Notes: generated by a model from the sequence alone, not told the origin. A stretch of 64,000 nucleotides of DNA from Eleginops maclovinus (GCF_036324505.1 NC_086350.1:25057257-25121256); one strand, 5' to 3'; shown: positions 25,875 to 38,100, counted from the first letter of the stretch. Program-made: numbers and translations.

Positions 25875-28800
25875 GATATACGATATCAGGATTGGGGTCT
25901 TATCGCCAAAGACTAATACCAATTCCATCATATCGTGCATGTGTCAATAAATGTTGTTTAAAACACAAAATTAACTCTCTCCTGATTAAAATGATACTAG
26001 ATGTATAACGATATTTTACAAGACAGAGCAGGGCAATTTTAAAATTGTTTCAAAAAACAAGCATAAGATATTTACTTGACAGATATAAAAACAGCATTCC
26101 TCCCATTGGGGAAAATATGATTGGCAAAGGTTTGTTGTTCTTGGCAAGACTGGATTTATCAGTTATCGTTATCATTTATCAGTCATATTCCTTTAGCACA
26201 AATTGCCATTCATGATTAAAGTGGGTTTGATGCCAATAAAATCGGTGTCATTTTTTAAAGACAGCTTCAAGTCCTTACTAGTTAGAAAATCAATGGCAAA
26301 CTTGAAGATGAACATCTAACTCAAAACATCCTAAATGCTATTGGTAAACAGTCAGCGCTAAGGTCAAGTAAACACACTAGCAGTATTTCTGTTAGCAGGT
26401 ATTTACCCCACCTTCAGCGTAAAAACTTTTAGAAGTCCTAAGTTATATTTGACAGAATTTTCTCCCAATTGTCCGTTACAGGGAAATCTTCCCGTACACG
26501 TTGACTCTCACTACAGAGAAACTGTACCACAGTACGGTCTTTACTGTGATACACAGTATCAGTTTAGGCAGTGCATATTTCCATGCACTCTGCAGACCCT
26601 GCTTTTCCCTCTCTTATGACTCACTGTGTGTAAGAATAAAGATCGGGTTAATTTCACTGTGAGCAGCAACAAGCTTGAATTCACAAAGACAGAAAAAAGG
26701 GGAAGGCACAGCGGGGGATGAGGTTTTGCTTTTCAAGGAAGCGACAGCTCTCATCTAAAGCACTCCAACCGCGGGTGTTGTTGAGATCCAGGATGCAGCG
26801 GGAGATGGAAAACTGACATGTAGAAACAGTGTGTATGTGTGAGTGTGTGTTTTGCAGACTAAATAAGAGAATTGGAAACAGAATACTGACGGAATACGGC
26901 CTCTGAGAGCGGGGCGAAATGTTGTTGGATTGCAAAAACACAACTACTAGGTGAAGAAAAAAGAAACGTCATTTTCAATCTTGACACCCTGTCAACATTC
27001 TTTTCTACTTTCACGCCGCCAAAGCACACTCAGTGAGGTGAAGCCGGAGTCGCACAGTAAGCACGTCCCTCATTTCAAAGACACACAGGTGTTACCATGA
27101 CGCAATAAAGCCATCTTTCCTGTTAGCTTAACGGAAAGGTAAACCTTGCTTTCAGACTCCCCATTTCCAACATTGCTAGTAGGGTAAGGTACAAAGGAGC
27201 AGTCTCATTGTGACTAGCTCCTTATTAGTGAGAACTAAATTATTGATAACCTCCTGGAAAGTCAAGGGTAATCAATCATTCCTTTAGTGTAATGGTATGG
27301 TTTTCAATATCCCTACAGGGAAATAAAGATGTATCTGCTACTAAAGATATGTCTACAAGTTCTTCTTGTTTTTCTGTGGGTCCTAGGTAATTTAGTTTAA
27401 TGTATTGAAAACTAGAGAATATTATGACTTGCGTTAAGGCACTGCAGGCCGGAACGAGGCCTGAGACCCGCTAGCTCTACCAAATAAGCAAAGCGGCGTC
27501 CCATTGGTCAGTTTTTTTAACACATCTTTAGCTATGTGTGCTGAAAGAGTAATGGGTTGCTGTAAAATATCACACTCTTTGTTCTGAAGTCCTGCTGAAG
27601 TGTTTCATTTCTGAGGTGTGGCCGAAGGGAGAAAACATCTGCAGTGATTTAAGACACAGCAAAGACGACGGAGACGCTCATTTCATTCGTTTAAGTCACA
27701 CTTCTTAAACCTTATTTTAGCGTCATCTGTATTTCAGAATGACAGTTATGGGATAAAACATCATCATGATTTGGGATCTTCTGTCAAAAGTGACAGCTTT
27801 TTCACTCGTAATGTTAAGGTCAAAATTGCTCTGATGTCAAGGGTAATGTCACCACTTGATTTTAAGGTTTAAGAGATAACACAATTCAATGGTTACAATT
27901 TTAAGCCCCAGCTCATATTGTAGAACTGCCCACAGTATAGTACAATCACAGCAAATATCCAAAATGACTGAAATTTATCAGACATTCTAACCCTGGTGTT
28001 ATTAAAAATATGTCTTTAAACTAATTTCTTTAATCAGATTTCTCGACTTGATGCTTAGTCCCTCCTTATATGGTCGTAAATTCAGTCAAAGTTACCCTAA
28101 AGCTGCCTCAAGAGTTAGAGAAAGTCCAATGGAAACCTCATTTATTTGGTTGTTAAGCTCCTTGTCCAAGTCTTGGTCCTTGTGTTGCATTTATTGCTGC
28201 ATGTCATTGGTTATCTTGTTCTGTAACGGACTGACTGGAGAGAAATGCCTGATATACTGTATCAACCACAAGTAAAGGCCAATTATTCAATGTTACTTAC
28301 GTTGAATTCAGCTCTGACACAACTTCTGATTGTGAATGCTGATCACTTCTTAGTCAGGTGTTACATGATGGATGAGGAATATTCCACAGAAGGGCACACA
28401 CGAGGAGATGTGACATGTCAGATGGACCCAATCAACCTTTATAGACGCCGGCGTATTGTTCATAAAGATATCTTGACACAAATCTATCTCAACGCCACCA
28501 AAATATCCTTCAAAACCCCCGATTTTTAACAGTTTTGTTGTCTTTTTGTTGTATTCCCATCGAAAGAAAAGACAATTTCTTGTGAGAAGTTCAGCCTTCT
28601 GGGTCTCTCCAAGTAAAAAAGATATCTAAAGTGATTTGGGTCTGCGGGGGTCTGTATTCAGAGCCCACCCAGGGGTTTTCGCGGGTATTTCAATGACTGG
28701 TTTGCGTTTCATCCCAGAAAAGAAAACTGGCATTTAGACTTAGAGATGTGCTTATGAGCAGCTGAGTCATGACTGCTTTTATCATCCAATGAAAAAGCTA

Positions 28801-30051
28801 TTTGGAGATATCTGGGCTTATTACCTCTCAGGCTGAAATGTTCTCTGTCATCAAAGGAGAAAATAAAGGTATTAGGAGACACTGCAGCAAGGGACGGGGA
28901 AGAGTTGCAGTGATATTTAAAAGGATCAATATAGGGAAATGCTTTTCTGGGACGCTTTACTTAAGAAGCAAGCCTCTCAAATTATATTCCCGTAAATCGT
29001 TTTAGGTGAAAAAGGCTAAATGTAAACCCTTCTTCTACATTTTTCTATGAAACTCAAAGGAAAGGAATATCTTTTTGAAAGCAAAATTAGATTTTCACAC
29101 TTTCCCGTTAGAAACCATGTGTCAAGCCTTAGCATAATGGCCCCGTTCAAATGAATGTTGGCCCCATTGTTTGGTATTATTACTCTATCTAAATCTATTC
29201 TCCGTTTCTCTCCATAGTAACTCATGAATCAGAAATACAAAGCAGAAATGTGGGGTTCTACTACTCTGAGCCTGGTCGTACTACTTCAGATCTTTAACCG
29301 GCTTTTGGATGTAAACAAGCTTATTGCCATAGCTTTGCTTAAATATTATCTCATTGAAGGTTCGACCATGACATGGTGAACAATTTCAGAACACATATTC
29401 TTCGTAAACAAGTCACATGATATGTACTTGGAATGAGAAGATTAATAACCTAAATGTTGTGGCCCTGATGCTTTTCGTATGCTCCTACAATAATGATAAA
29501 GCATCTCAGTTTGAAGAAGCCTTACTTTATGTTGAAGTTAAATGCAAAAATAAGATAAATTTGAGGTATTTTAAACTTTTGTTAAGGGTAACAGGTGGTT
29601 GCAAAGTGCGTTCAGGGCCATGTAGAGGAATTGTTGAGCCGTTCCTACAGAATATAGAACAGTGTACTGCACACAGGTACAAAAAACATGTGGATATAGA
29701 CAAAATTATAGAAGGGAGAATGGTGTACTGCGACTTTCTTGTTACAAAATGAGAAAACGTGGGTCTAAACCTACGTGTTTGATCGTAGACTATAAACACA
29801 ATGGTCCAGTTTCACCTGACATAAAATGTAATTTATTTATGTAGCGTTTTTTCATGTTCATGGCTAAATGTAGTACGGATAAAGTTTAGTATTTTCAATG
29901 AGGCCTTGATTGCATCCAGCTCACTCTACAAACATTGTACATAGTGATATTTAAATGTATTTGTTGGAATTTCTTGGAGATCTTAAACCATGCATTTTCT
30001 TCGTATGGGACCTTTTTCATCACTGAGATCATGTTGATTATGGCATATAGG

Positions 30052-30264
30052 CACTGAAAAACTGAAACGTTGACTTTAATTAATTGTATTATGTCAACAG
30101 ATTTCGCATAACTGTATTAGGTTAGTTGAAAGCAATAACATTAAGTTTAAATGAAAAATATTAGGTTCAGCTTAACATAATGCTTTCAACTAACTTAAAC
30201 CAGTTATGTGACATTTGCAGACATAATGCCTTTCATTAAAGTTAACGTTTTTGTTTTTTCAGTG
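30052..30264. mobile_element. 213-bp palindromic MITE inside ntrk3 intron 1
   Basis: The left end CACTGAAAAACTGAAACGTT continues GACTTTAAT. The right end, reverse-complemented, reads CACTGAAAAAACAAAAACGT then TAACTTTAAT. Inside, GTTAGTTGAAAGCAATAAC mirrors the reverse complement of ATGCTTTCAACTAAC. Nearly the whole element can fold into one hairpin. A matching target duplication was not obvious. It sits about 190 bp from the exon 1 donor, so it is transcribed with ntrk3. Confidence 0.7.
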
Positions 30265-30455
30265 TGCTATGGATCATAATCCGAGAAAGTATTTTCTCTT
30301 ATCCACAGATAATTATGGGAAGTTCTTCTACTCCTGAAGGTTAGTGATTAAAATAAATCTGTACATTTCCACAGGCAGCTATAATTAAACCAGCCAACAC
30401 GCAGCTGTAGGACATCTTCCAGATATTTTAAGGCAGCAGCAGCAGAGGCACTTAC

Positions 30456-30733
30456 ATGGAGGTGATGTTCTGGAAAAGGTCCTCGATGCTCCCGTTGCTG
30501 TTCCCCCCGCTGCCAGTGCCCTGGAAGGACAGCAGCGGGAAGAATCTGCTGTTGTCAGACTTATTGCAGAAGATCTCCGTCGGCGAGCAGGTGCAGGTGG
30601 GCGGACAGTCCAGCAAGGAGCTCATGTAGTCGCGAAAAAAGACGCTCAGCAGGAAAAACACCTTCCAGCTGCACAATATCCTGGGAGGGCGACGGACGCC
30701 GAATGCGCCAAATAACGCGCCAAATCCATCCAT
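30456..30733 (-). CDS. ntrk3: First coding exon of neurotrophin receptor TrkC (ntrk3), partial gene
   Basis: TrkC is a single-pass receptor tyrosine kinase for neurotrophin-3 on neurons; this exon encodes only its N-terminus. The reading starts at the ATG at 30733-30731 and gives 92 codons plus two bases. A hydrophobic stretch at about residues 25-33 fits a signal peptide. It is followed by the leucine-rich-repeat N-terminal cap: Cys at 43, 47, 49 and 56 in the pattern CPPTCTCSPTEIFC, then FFPLL and a Gly/Asn/Ser-rich stretch ending NITS. This matches the TrkC pattern CPxxCxCSxTEIxC and the family's NITSI ending. N-glycosylation sequons lie at N57, N80 and N89. The exon ends in phase 2 at AT|GTAAGTG (donor 30455-30454), the phase expected for this Trk exon. 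The frame stays open upstream to 30796, so the start choice rests on position and the signal peptide. I cannot tell ntrk3a from ntrk3b. No later exon was found in the window. Confidence 0.85.
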
Positions 30734-31312
30734 GCTGTCACGATTCAAGTACCCAGATTTCTTCTCAACTTTGCAGCAAAGGAAAAAATGCCTCAAATCC
30801 TCCTGATCATTGCGAGTACGTGGGTGTGTGAATGCGTAACCGGTGTTCTGGTCCTATTTCCCTCAATGGATTGTTAAATAACTGAAAAATCATATCTCCT
30901 TTTGAGTCCGTGCGTATCCATATGTGTGGGGGAGTGTGTGTATGTGTGTGTGGGTATGTCAGAGGTTTTGAGGATGCCAGTCACGGCTCTCCTGCGCGTT
31001 AAGAAAATTCACCGCTGGGTAGGAAAACAAGCACGGAGATATCCCGAAAATATTCCAGGTCCATGACATGAAGAGATCTGAGCGCATTCCCTTTTTTCTT
31101 TTCTCCTCTTCTCTCTGCATCGCTTTATGTCAACCCTCCATCTCCAGCTCTCTCTCTCTAACGCTGTTGCTGGTACCCGGCTGTGGGGATGGTGGAGTCA
31201 TAAAGCGAGACAGGGATGTGAGAGAGAGAGGAAGACTCCATCCTCCGAGCTTTAAGTCCCACCTACCGGACGGAGTAGAAATTGACACGGACGCGCGCAC
31301 GGAGCGATGCAT

Positions 31313-31330
<18 letters not shown>
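30734..31330 (-). promoter_or_regulatory. ntrk3: Probable ntrk3 5' UTR and promoter-proximal region
   Basis: This is the stretch directly 5' of the ntrk3 start codon on the minus strand. It is richer in CpG than the surroundings, with GCGCGC-type clusters near 31290-31320, and ends at a (CA)n tract. No TATA box or start site can be fixed from sequence alone. The call is positional: a CpG-containing segment in front of a first coding exon. If a non-coding first exon exists, the true promoter could lie further right. Confidence 0.35.

Positions 31331-31354
<24 letters not shown>
31319..31354. repeat. (CA)n preceded by GCGCGC
   Basis: About 36 bp of CA directly after a short CG run, at the edge of the ntrk3 promoter-proximal region. 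Confidence 0.93.
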
Positions 31355-31359
<5 letters not shown>

Positions 31360-31629
31360 CTTCCATCCCACAGAAAGTCCAGCATCATGTAACTTCCTGT
31401 CAGTGAGTTTATGAAGATTAGCAGCTGGACACATACAAAGCCATAGTAGCCTGAGGGCCTTATAGTCCACGTCCTGCTTTCTTCTGAGAGCCAGCATCTT
31501 TTTTCAGTTGATTTCTACAGTAGTTAACATGGCCTAAGACATTTCCATCAGGTGCAAATATTAACACACAAATGCAAACTGTGGCGGAGCAGATCACGGA
31601 GTGACTGACTCCGCCACTGACAGTGGGCG

Positions 31630-31703
<74 letters not shown>

Positions 31704-31704
31704 A

Positions 31705-31787
<83 letters not shown>
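31630..31787. repeat. (CA)n microsatellite, the longest in the window
   Basis: About 158 bp of CA with CAGA and CATA interruptions near 31699-31711, roughly 0.9 kb upstream of the ntrk3 start codon. Confidence 0.97.
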
Positions 31788-31788
<1 letters not shown>

Positions 31789-31883
31789 GACCAAACATTT
31801 CCTGCTCCCGTTCGTTAATCAGTAAATCATGGCTGCAACTCCACTAAACATCCCTTTTTTCCTCCTGTTTCTCTAGTGCGACC

Positions 31884-32042
31884 ATGAGTGCACGCTTGTT
31901 CGTCTACACTTACATTCACACTATGATTCGCTACTTAGGCTACAAGGACAGGTGGCGAGCGGCGGTTTTTGCCGTCTCCACAAAGAGGGACTATTTTGAA
32001 AAGACGGAGGCGCATCACTTCCGCTGTTTAAATATGATTTAA
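31884..32042 (+). CDS. Short 52-codon ORF upstream of and divergent from ntrk3 (doubtful)
   Basis: A 52-residue ORF starts in a fair Kozak context (GCGACCATGAG) and ends at TAA 32040-32042. It reads MSARLFVYTYIHTMIRYLGY, then a basic and aromatic stretch. It lies about 1.15 kb upstream of the ntrk3 start on the opposite strand, in a locally GC-richer patch. I recognise no family, signal peptide or membrane segment. A CTAG just before the ATG could be a weak splice acceptor. Chance is quite possible at this length. Confidence 0.12.
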   Translation: MSARLFVYTYIHTMIRYLGYKDRWRAAVFAVSTKRDYFEKTEAHHFRCLNMI

Positions 32043-32159
32043 CGATGCATGCAATTATCCTTTCTTTTAAGTGTAATAATGATGTTTGATTTGAATCTCA
32101 GTGATAATTAACCTGTTTATCTAGGAGGTTAAAATATGATATATATTTTATGTTCTAGA

Positions 32160-33580
32160 ATAGGGGTGCCCAACCAGTCGATCGCGGTCTACCAGTCGAA
32201 ACTGTTGTGTGTAGGCTATCCAAGTATGGAAAGCCAACTGCGCCACTATTTGCCCGTTAGTTTCGCACGTTTTTTCTAAAAAATGTTGTTATATGATAAT
32301 GAGCCCCTCCTTCTGTTTTACATAGCCACTAAATTCAAAGTTTCTGTAACCAATCAGTGAAGCGTGAAGCCAGACCAAAGCAATGTGTAGAGGAAAAGTT
32401 CCTGACATTGTGAGGCTGTGCTGTGAACATTATTCCAGATTTAGAGGACTAAGTATTAATTTGCCTTTGAATATAAGCATAAAGAAAATCAATATAACCA
32501 TATTTCCCTGCTTTCATTGTCTTTTAAAATATAACCGCCTTTTCCTTTTTTGTATAAGTAAACTCTAAACCACTTCCAGACCATAACCGTCTTGTGGGTA
32601 ATGGTAACATTTTGGATTAGCCACACCAGAGACCGGGTTTGAATCTGCGCGGGTTCATGTTTTATCTCTATTTTGTTTTAATTATATCTTTAAGATCACT
32701 TACAGTCTTTGTGTGTAATGCAACTTATTGCAAGGTCTGCTTTACCTTAATTGCACCCTCTGCTTAGCAACAGCTGTTTGTTCTCCACAGTTTTGAGGTG
32801 CAACCCTATCTTCTGCATTCATGTTTCACAGCAACGAAATGGGAAGATACAGCTCCAGGAGATGACACAGATAAGGAAATATATATTATGATGTGGCATG
32901 ATGTGATTGATGATGGGATTTGAATGAAAAAAAGGCGACACATCGGCGTCTGCAGTTACAGTACCGCGGAGTACGCCATGCTCTGAGTTACTTTGCTCCG
33001 GTTGATTATGTTGTGGCAGATATTGAAGTACGCTTGCTTGCTGCAAATGTAATAATGTGATATTCTATAAATGTTCACGTTCACACAGTCTGTGATTTTC
33101 CCGGCCGTCTTTCCTGCAAACATATCCCTTAGTTTTACATTGTTAATTAGTGCCATTGTTGCCCTTCAATCAAGCAAACTTGTATTATCCCTCTCGTGAC
33201 AACTGTATTTCTCAGCACAACTCTGTCAACATCTTTTTTTTAAAACTGAAGAGACTCTTCTGCTCCTTCTCCACTGCAAGCCCCTCCAGCGCAACCCTGT
33301 GGTGGAAATAAGCAAATACCTGTGTCTGTGTTGAATGAGCGTGTCTTCCTCTGCAAGTGCGCCCCTTTAAGGTGGTTAAAATAAGTTATTGCTCCTGTGT
33401 GGATATAATACAATAACTACTTATAAGTACCTCATACAACCTAACTTCAAAAGACCAAAATTATCCCTTTAAGTGCAGCTGTTAACGTTCACGAAAAAAA
33501 CTAAAATGCATGCCGATAGATGCAGTGTTTAGCCAAACAGTGGTAGATCTGGCCGTGGTAAGCAGCAATGTGACTTCTTG
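32160..33580. mobile_element. Possible hAT-type remnant
   Basis: The left edge GGGGTGCCCAACCAGTCGAT plus CGCGGTCTACCAG and the right edge GTGGTAGATCTGGCCG resemble the ends of fish and mammal hAT elements that carry CAACCAGTCGATCGCG. The interior has no transposase frame that I recognise. The two ends may belong to different copies, so the full span is tentative. Confidence 0.3.
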
Positions 33581-35022
33581 CAGTTGTGGGTTGCTGATAT
33601 GATAAGAGACTGCCAACTTGACCTTTAGGGAAAGCAGAGTCCACAAGTGGTACTAGAAGCAGGGGTGAAGTCCTTGTAGATCACTGGTACTTTGAGGACA
33701 GACAGATCCAGCAGCTCTCCACCGATGTCTGCTCCTATTTGAAGCAAATTCAGAGACATCAACACATATGAGTCGAAGCCTGCGAGCTAGTTCAGGCAGT
33801 CAACTCGAGCACCAATGATACATTCGCCCATAACCCCCCCTGCCATTCTTACAACCATCCAAACACAGTCTCCATAACTTGCCACTCTATTTAAGCTGCC
33901 AGATCTGCCTCCCTCTGCCTTGCTAATGCTGCTTCTGATGCCACCCAGCTTCCATCTGTAGGCTCTAGGGGTAGTTATCTAATCATCATTCAATGGTCTA
34001 TGTAAATATGTGACGTGATTAGGCCCGAGCCTAGACACCAAACTCCAACTATACACTGCTTCTAATAAACATATTAATGAAACACATGAGTTGTCTGACT
34101 GAAAAGCTATCCTGTGTGCATATGTTACTTTAACAAAATTTGTCTCAACTTGACTCAAATGTCTCAACTTGCTTCTGACATTGTTCTCTGCTTAGCATTT
34201 GTGCACATCACAGCCATGTTCTCTACTGGGCCTGATTTTGCACCCTGTGAATTCAAGCAAGATATAGAAATAATGAGATGATGTGTGTATGAGACATGAT
34301 GATTGTGTAGTTTAAGTAATTGATTTACAATTACTTTGTTCTCAGACTTGCCATAGTTTTAGGTTTGTGCCAATGCTGCTCACCCTTTGTAAGATGGGCA
34401 CTTGGGAACAACTGACAGTCCTGTGCTGAATGGTGCAGGAGAGTAACACAACTCACATGTGCAGCAGCTCAAAAGAGGTTCCTCCGCCAGAAAAATTAAC
34501 TCGATTTGAATCCCAATGTAGGGACTATGGTGATAACAAGTTTGCCATAATGATGAAATCTGCCAGAAAGAATAGTACTAAAATATGTATAACAAATGCT
34601 GTCCTTCCTTCTCTGCAGGGGCCATACCCAACGCTGGAGAGAATCATTTTAAGCAGTGGAAAATGTCTCTTATTTGATTTATGATCATATAACTATAGAC
34701 TCCAAAGAATACTCAATCTGAAATGTAAATAACGTATTATAACTGCCTATAATAGACAGATTTCACTTTTGCAGAATGGCCATTATATCCTGGCTTTTAT
34801 TTTTTTCACATTCACTTTTACTCTGGGATCACTTATATGCCTTTTTCGATTCTTCATTATAAAACCAAAATATTAAAAAGTAACATAAATTATCTCAAAT
34901 AAAATCAGAGAATTATGTTAACTACATATTTTGTAACAAATGAATAATAATTCTAATCATTATTATTAGTAAAACTGTAAGTAACATTAATTACAATAAA
35001 ACATGAAAATGTCAATCTGACC
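33581..35022. other. Intergenic DNA without recognised features
   Basis: AT-rich sequence between the possible hAT remnant and the ZMYM1-like hAT. Only short unsupported ORFs are present, such as an 84-codon frame at 34430-34684 with no splice or family support. Confidence 0.5.
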
Positions 35023-35075
35023 CAGAGCCGGTTCAGACCTCCATGGGGCCCTAGGCAAAATTCTGCTAAGGGGCC
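35023..35075 (-). mobile_element. Terminal region of the ZMYM1-like hAT element (3' end)
   Basis: The segment CAGAGCCGGTTCAGACCTCC, then GGGGCCCTAGGCAAAATTCT, is a typical terminus of fish hAT elements whose transposase resembles ZMYM1. It lies about 150 bp beyond the last coding stretch, at the expected place. The opposite terminus near 41.7 kb was not found as a clean copy, and no matching 8-bp duplication was identified. Confidence 0.6.
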
Positions 35076-35220
35076 CTCTTAACTGAACAGTCGCACCTGA
35101 CACCCAGTGCTTCCACTCATCCCCCCTTTAAACATATTGCACTAGTGTTGCCACCTGTTAGTCTAACTCAAAATAAATACAGACCGAATCAGACCAAATC
35201 AAATCGAACTAAATGTGTAA

Positions 35221-36150
35221 CAAATTACTCACCATTAAAAGTGTCCCTTTCTGCACTTTCTGGATGCAAAATCATCAATAATGTCATCATCGATATTTGC
35301 TTCCCCACATCATGGTTGATGCTCATGATGGCCAAACCACTCAGACGTTCCTGGGACATGGAAGATCTCAGATAGTTTTTGATCATTTTTAACTTGCTGA
35401 AGTTCCTCTCGGCTGAGGCAACTGTCATAGGCAGAGTGACAGCAATTCTCAGGGCTATCCAAAGGTTAGGATAGAGTTCCTCCAGATTTTTCTCACAAAG
35501 GAAAGAAAGCAGCTCAAAGGCAGTCATATTAGCTGATGGTAGGTCAGGTAAATTCTTGATTTCGTTTGCCAGATCAACTCCACTGATGTCACAGTCTTGG
35601 TTGAAGGTCAGAGTTTTCTCAAGTTCCATACACTGAGCCTTTAAGGAGTCACTGGACATCTGACATGCAGTGCTGAAGTTCAGCACTACTCCATATTTAG
35701 TCTTCACCTGGTTCAGAGTTTCAGTCTGGCTTGTACTCCTTGGTGTTTACCTTTCATATTGGCCCCATTGTCATAGGCTTGCCCTCTGCAATTGTCAAAT
35801 GGAATTTTCAGATCAGTCAGCTTGTCCAAGATGACTGTAGACAGACTTAAGCCAGTTGTAGCCTCAACATTCACAAAGCCGAGGAAGTGCTCCTTTATCT
35901 CTGGCTGTCCCTTTAAAGCCACACTTCTGAGGATAATGGACATCTGCTCCTGGTGACTAATGTCAGGTGTACAGTCTAAGATAATGGAGAAGTATTTTGA
36001 GTCTCTCACTTGAGTCACAATAGTTGTGAGAATCCTGTCACTCACAAGCTGTATCAGCTCATTCTGTATGTCCTTACTAAGGTAATGAGCATGTGTCTCT
36101 CCGTCTTTAATTCTGCTGACATGATTTTCCAAAACAGGGTCAAATTTAGC
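35221..36150 (-). pseudogene. ZMYM1-like hAT transposase, C-terminal part, internally deleted
   Basis: This continues the ORF broken at 40551. It starts AKFDPVLENH and covers the first catalytic region (SIILDCTPDISHQEQMS, D in DCTPD), then FDNCRGQAYDNGANMKGKH, with D in YDNGANM. After QGVQAR the frame jumps to TKYGVVLNF. About 250 residues that family members have between these points (the helical insertion and zinc-ligand region) are missing, and the join is out of frame. The end carries the dimerisation motif LPMTVASAERNFSKLKMIK (35455-35380). The last codons run into AATG|GTGAGTAA, a plausible donor to a short final exon. The protein cannot be functional. Confidence 0.85.
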
Positions 36151-36461
36151 TAATTTATTTATTTATTTATTATTTACAGTGCTCATTGATGAACAGAAAA
36201 ATTGCTGTAAATAAGCCAGAGTTAGCTGCTATGCTAATTTCCATATGTTGTTCCTAGCCAGATCTTAAAACGCACCTAAGATATAAAAATACATAAACTG
36301 ATAACAAATAAAACCATAATTAAAAAGACATAAACACACCCTCAAACAGACACAGACAATGCACGCCTCTCACTACACCCTCCACATAAAAATGACAGCA
36401 TACAGTAGGTTACAGTATGAATAAAGAAAGGAGGGAAAGAGAAGAATAACATTACATGCCT

Positions 36462-37026
36462 TTAAGCATTTGGTATGTGGTTACAGATATGATGTTCCCT
36501 AATCCAACATTTGAGTTTGCTTTTGAAAGTTGTAAGGCTGTTACACTCCCTTAATTCATTGGGCAGACCATTCCAATAATTGGTGGCTCTAATTGAGAAG
36601 GCTGTGTGTCCAAACGTGCTGTACTGCACTACGCAGTCCCCTCTGACGGTTGATCTGGTTACTCTATTGACACTATCTTTCTGTTTTATGAATTGGTGCA
36701 GTGGGGGTGGAGCAAGCCCATGAAGTACCTTAAAGATGACAGGCATCAGAGAAATGTATAAAGTTTTCAAAGTTAAACAAGTTATGCTTTTTCACTATAA
36801 GACAATGGTGATAACTATTTGCCTTACGGTCCAGTGTTTTTAGTGCTTGCTTATAGAGAGATTCAACTGGTTGCAAAGTTGTTTTATTGGCTTGCGACCA
36901 GCTAGTTAAGCAGTAAGAAAAATGAGAGAAGAGCATTACATGCAAGAAGAGCTTTGCAGCCTTCATTGGCAGGTATGGTCTTATGTGCCTAAAATTTGCC
37001 AGGTTAAATTTGACAGTATTGGCCAC
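36462..37026 (-). pseudogene. L2-type ORF2, C-terminal region (broken)
   Basis: Two overlapping frames encode the region after the reverse transcriptase. The first (36730-37026) has FNLANFRHIRPYLP, HFSYCLTSWSQANK and PVESLYKQALKTLDRK. The second (36462-36770) has SLMPVIFKVLHGLAPPPLHQ, STFGHTAFSIRATNYWNGLP and FKSKLKCWIREH. This block with an NYWNGLP-like motif closes the polyprotein in fish L2/CR1-type elements. The two halves need one frameshift to join, and a stop separates them from the RT part. Confidence 0.85.
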
Positions 37027-37185
37027 CTTTTTTGCATGCTTTTGAAATGAGAGTTGCGAGTCTAGGATGATTCCTAAATATTTGAAGTTGTTTAACTAGG
37101 ACAGCACGGTTATGAGACACAGTAGATTGTTTTGAAAAATACATACAAACAGTTTTGCTTATGTTCAGGTGTAAGCATGAATTGG

Positions 37186-38063
37186 TCAGTTGGATACATG
37201 GCCCATGGCTTCAGTCAGTTGGTGTGCGGCTTGTTGTTTATTTTTAGCATGCACATAGAGGACAGTGTCATCTGCATAGATTTGTATGTGCACTGATGGA
37301 CAGACTGTGGGCAGGTCATTGATGTATAGACTAAACAAAAGAGGGCCCAGTATAGATCCTTGAGGGACACCTATTTTACAGCTTAGGTATGTAGACCGAG
37401 TGTTATTGATGCATGCACCTTGCTTTCTGTCAGTTAAATATGATTTCATCCATTTGATGGCATCCCCAGAGAAATTAAAGTAAGAAAGTTTTGACAAAAG
37501 AACTTCATGATTGACAGTGTCAAAGGCCTTCTTTGAGTCTAAAAATACTGCACCCACAATGCCCCCTTTATCTAGTTTCATTTTTATATTCTCAATGAGA
37601 AAGCAGTTGGCTGTTTCTGTGGAGTGGTTACTTCGAAAGCCAAACTGCATTGGGTGCAGTGGTGTTTGGCCTTTGTTAAGATGAGTGGTCAGCTGCTTCA
37701 CCCCACCCATTTCTCGGCTACCTTGGAGATAACAGGTATGATACTAATGGGTCTGTAGTTCTCCACCAATGTTTGATCTCCAGCCTTGAAGATGGGGGTT
37801 ACCACAGCTGTCTTCCAGGAACTGGGAAAAATGCCTTGTTTTATTGATAAGTTAATTAAGTGGGTGATAGGCTGAATTAACGGCTGTATATGAGTTTTAA
37901 AAAATGTTGAATCAAGGCCATAGGCATCTTTAGCTTTTGAATTTCTTGAGGTGTTTATGGTGTTCTCCACCTCTAGTGCACTGATTTCCGCAATTCTGAA
38001 AATTGGTTTATCATTATCAATAGGAATGCTCACTATATTACTAATGTTAAAATTCTGTGCCAA
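37186..38063 (-). pseudogene. L2-type reverse transcriptase domain (frameshifted)
   Basis: The domain copies the element RNA into DNA at the nicked target. The N-terminal part (37698-38063) has SSWKTAVVTPIFKAGD and NYRPISIIPVISKVAEK. The main part (37186-37710) has QFGFRSNHSTETA, then block A FLDSKKAFDTVNH with catalytic D, block B GVPQGSILGPLLFSLYIND and block C YADDTVLY with the catalytic DD. An extra G in GTGGGGTG near 37705 splits the two frames. After TEAMGHVSN a stop ends the open frame and the link to the C-terminal region is lost. Confidence 0.93.
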
Positions 38064-38100
38064 TTCCTCAACTGATTGGATAAAAAAATGATTAAAAGTG

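Noticed and set aside
26681..26941. Minus-strand frame with DLNNTRGWSALDESCRFLEKQ as an ntrk3 exon 2
   Set aside because: It does not show the leucine-rich-repeat pattern expected after NITSI and has no matching splice sites.
29417..29752. 111-codon plus-strand ORF in ntrk3 intron 1
   Set aside because: It has fair composition but no splice sites, family match or repeat partner; chance is likely in 30 kb of AT-rich DNA.
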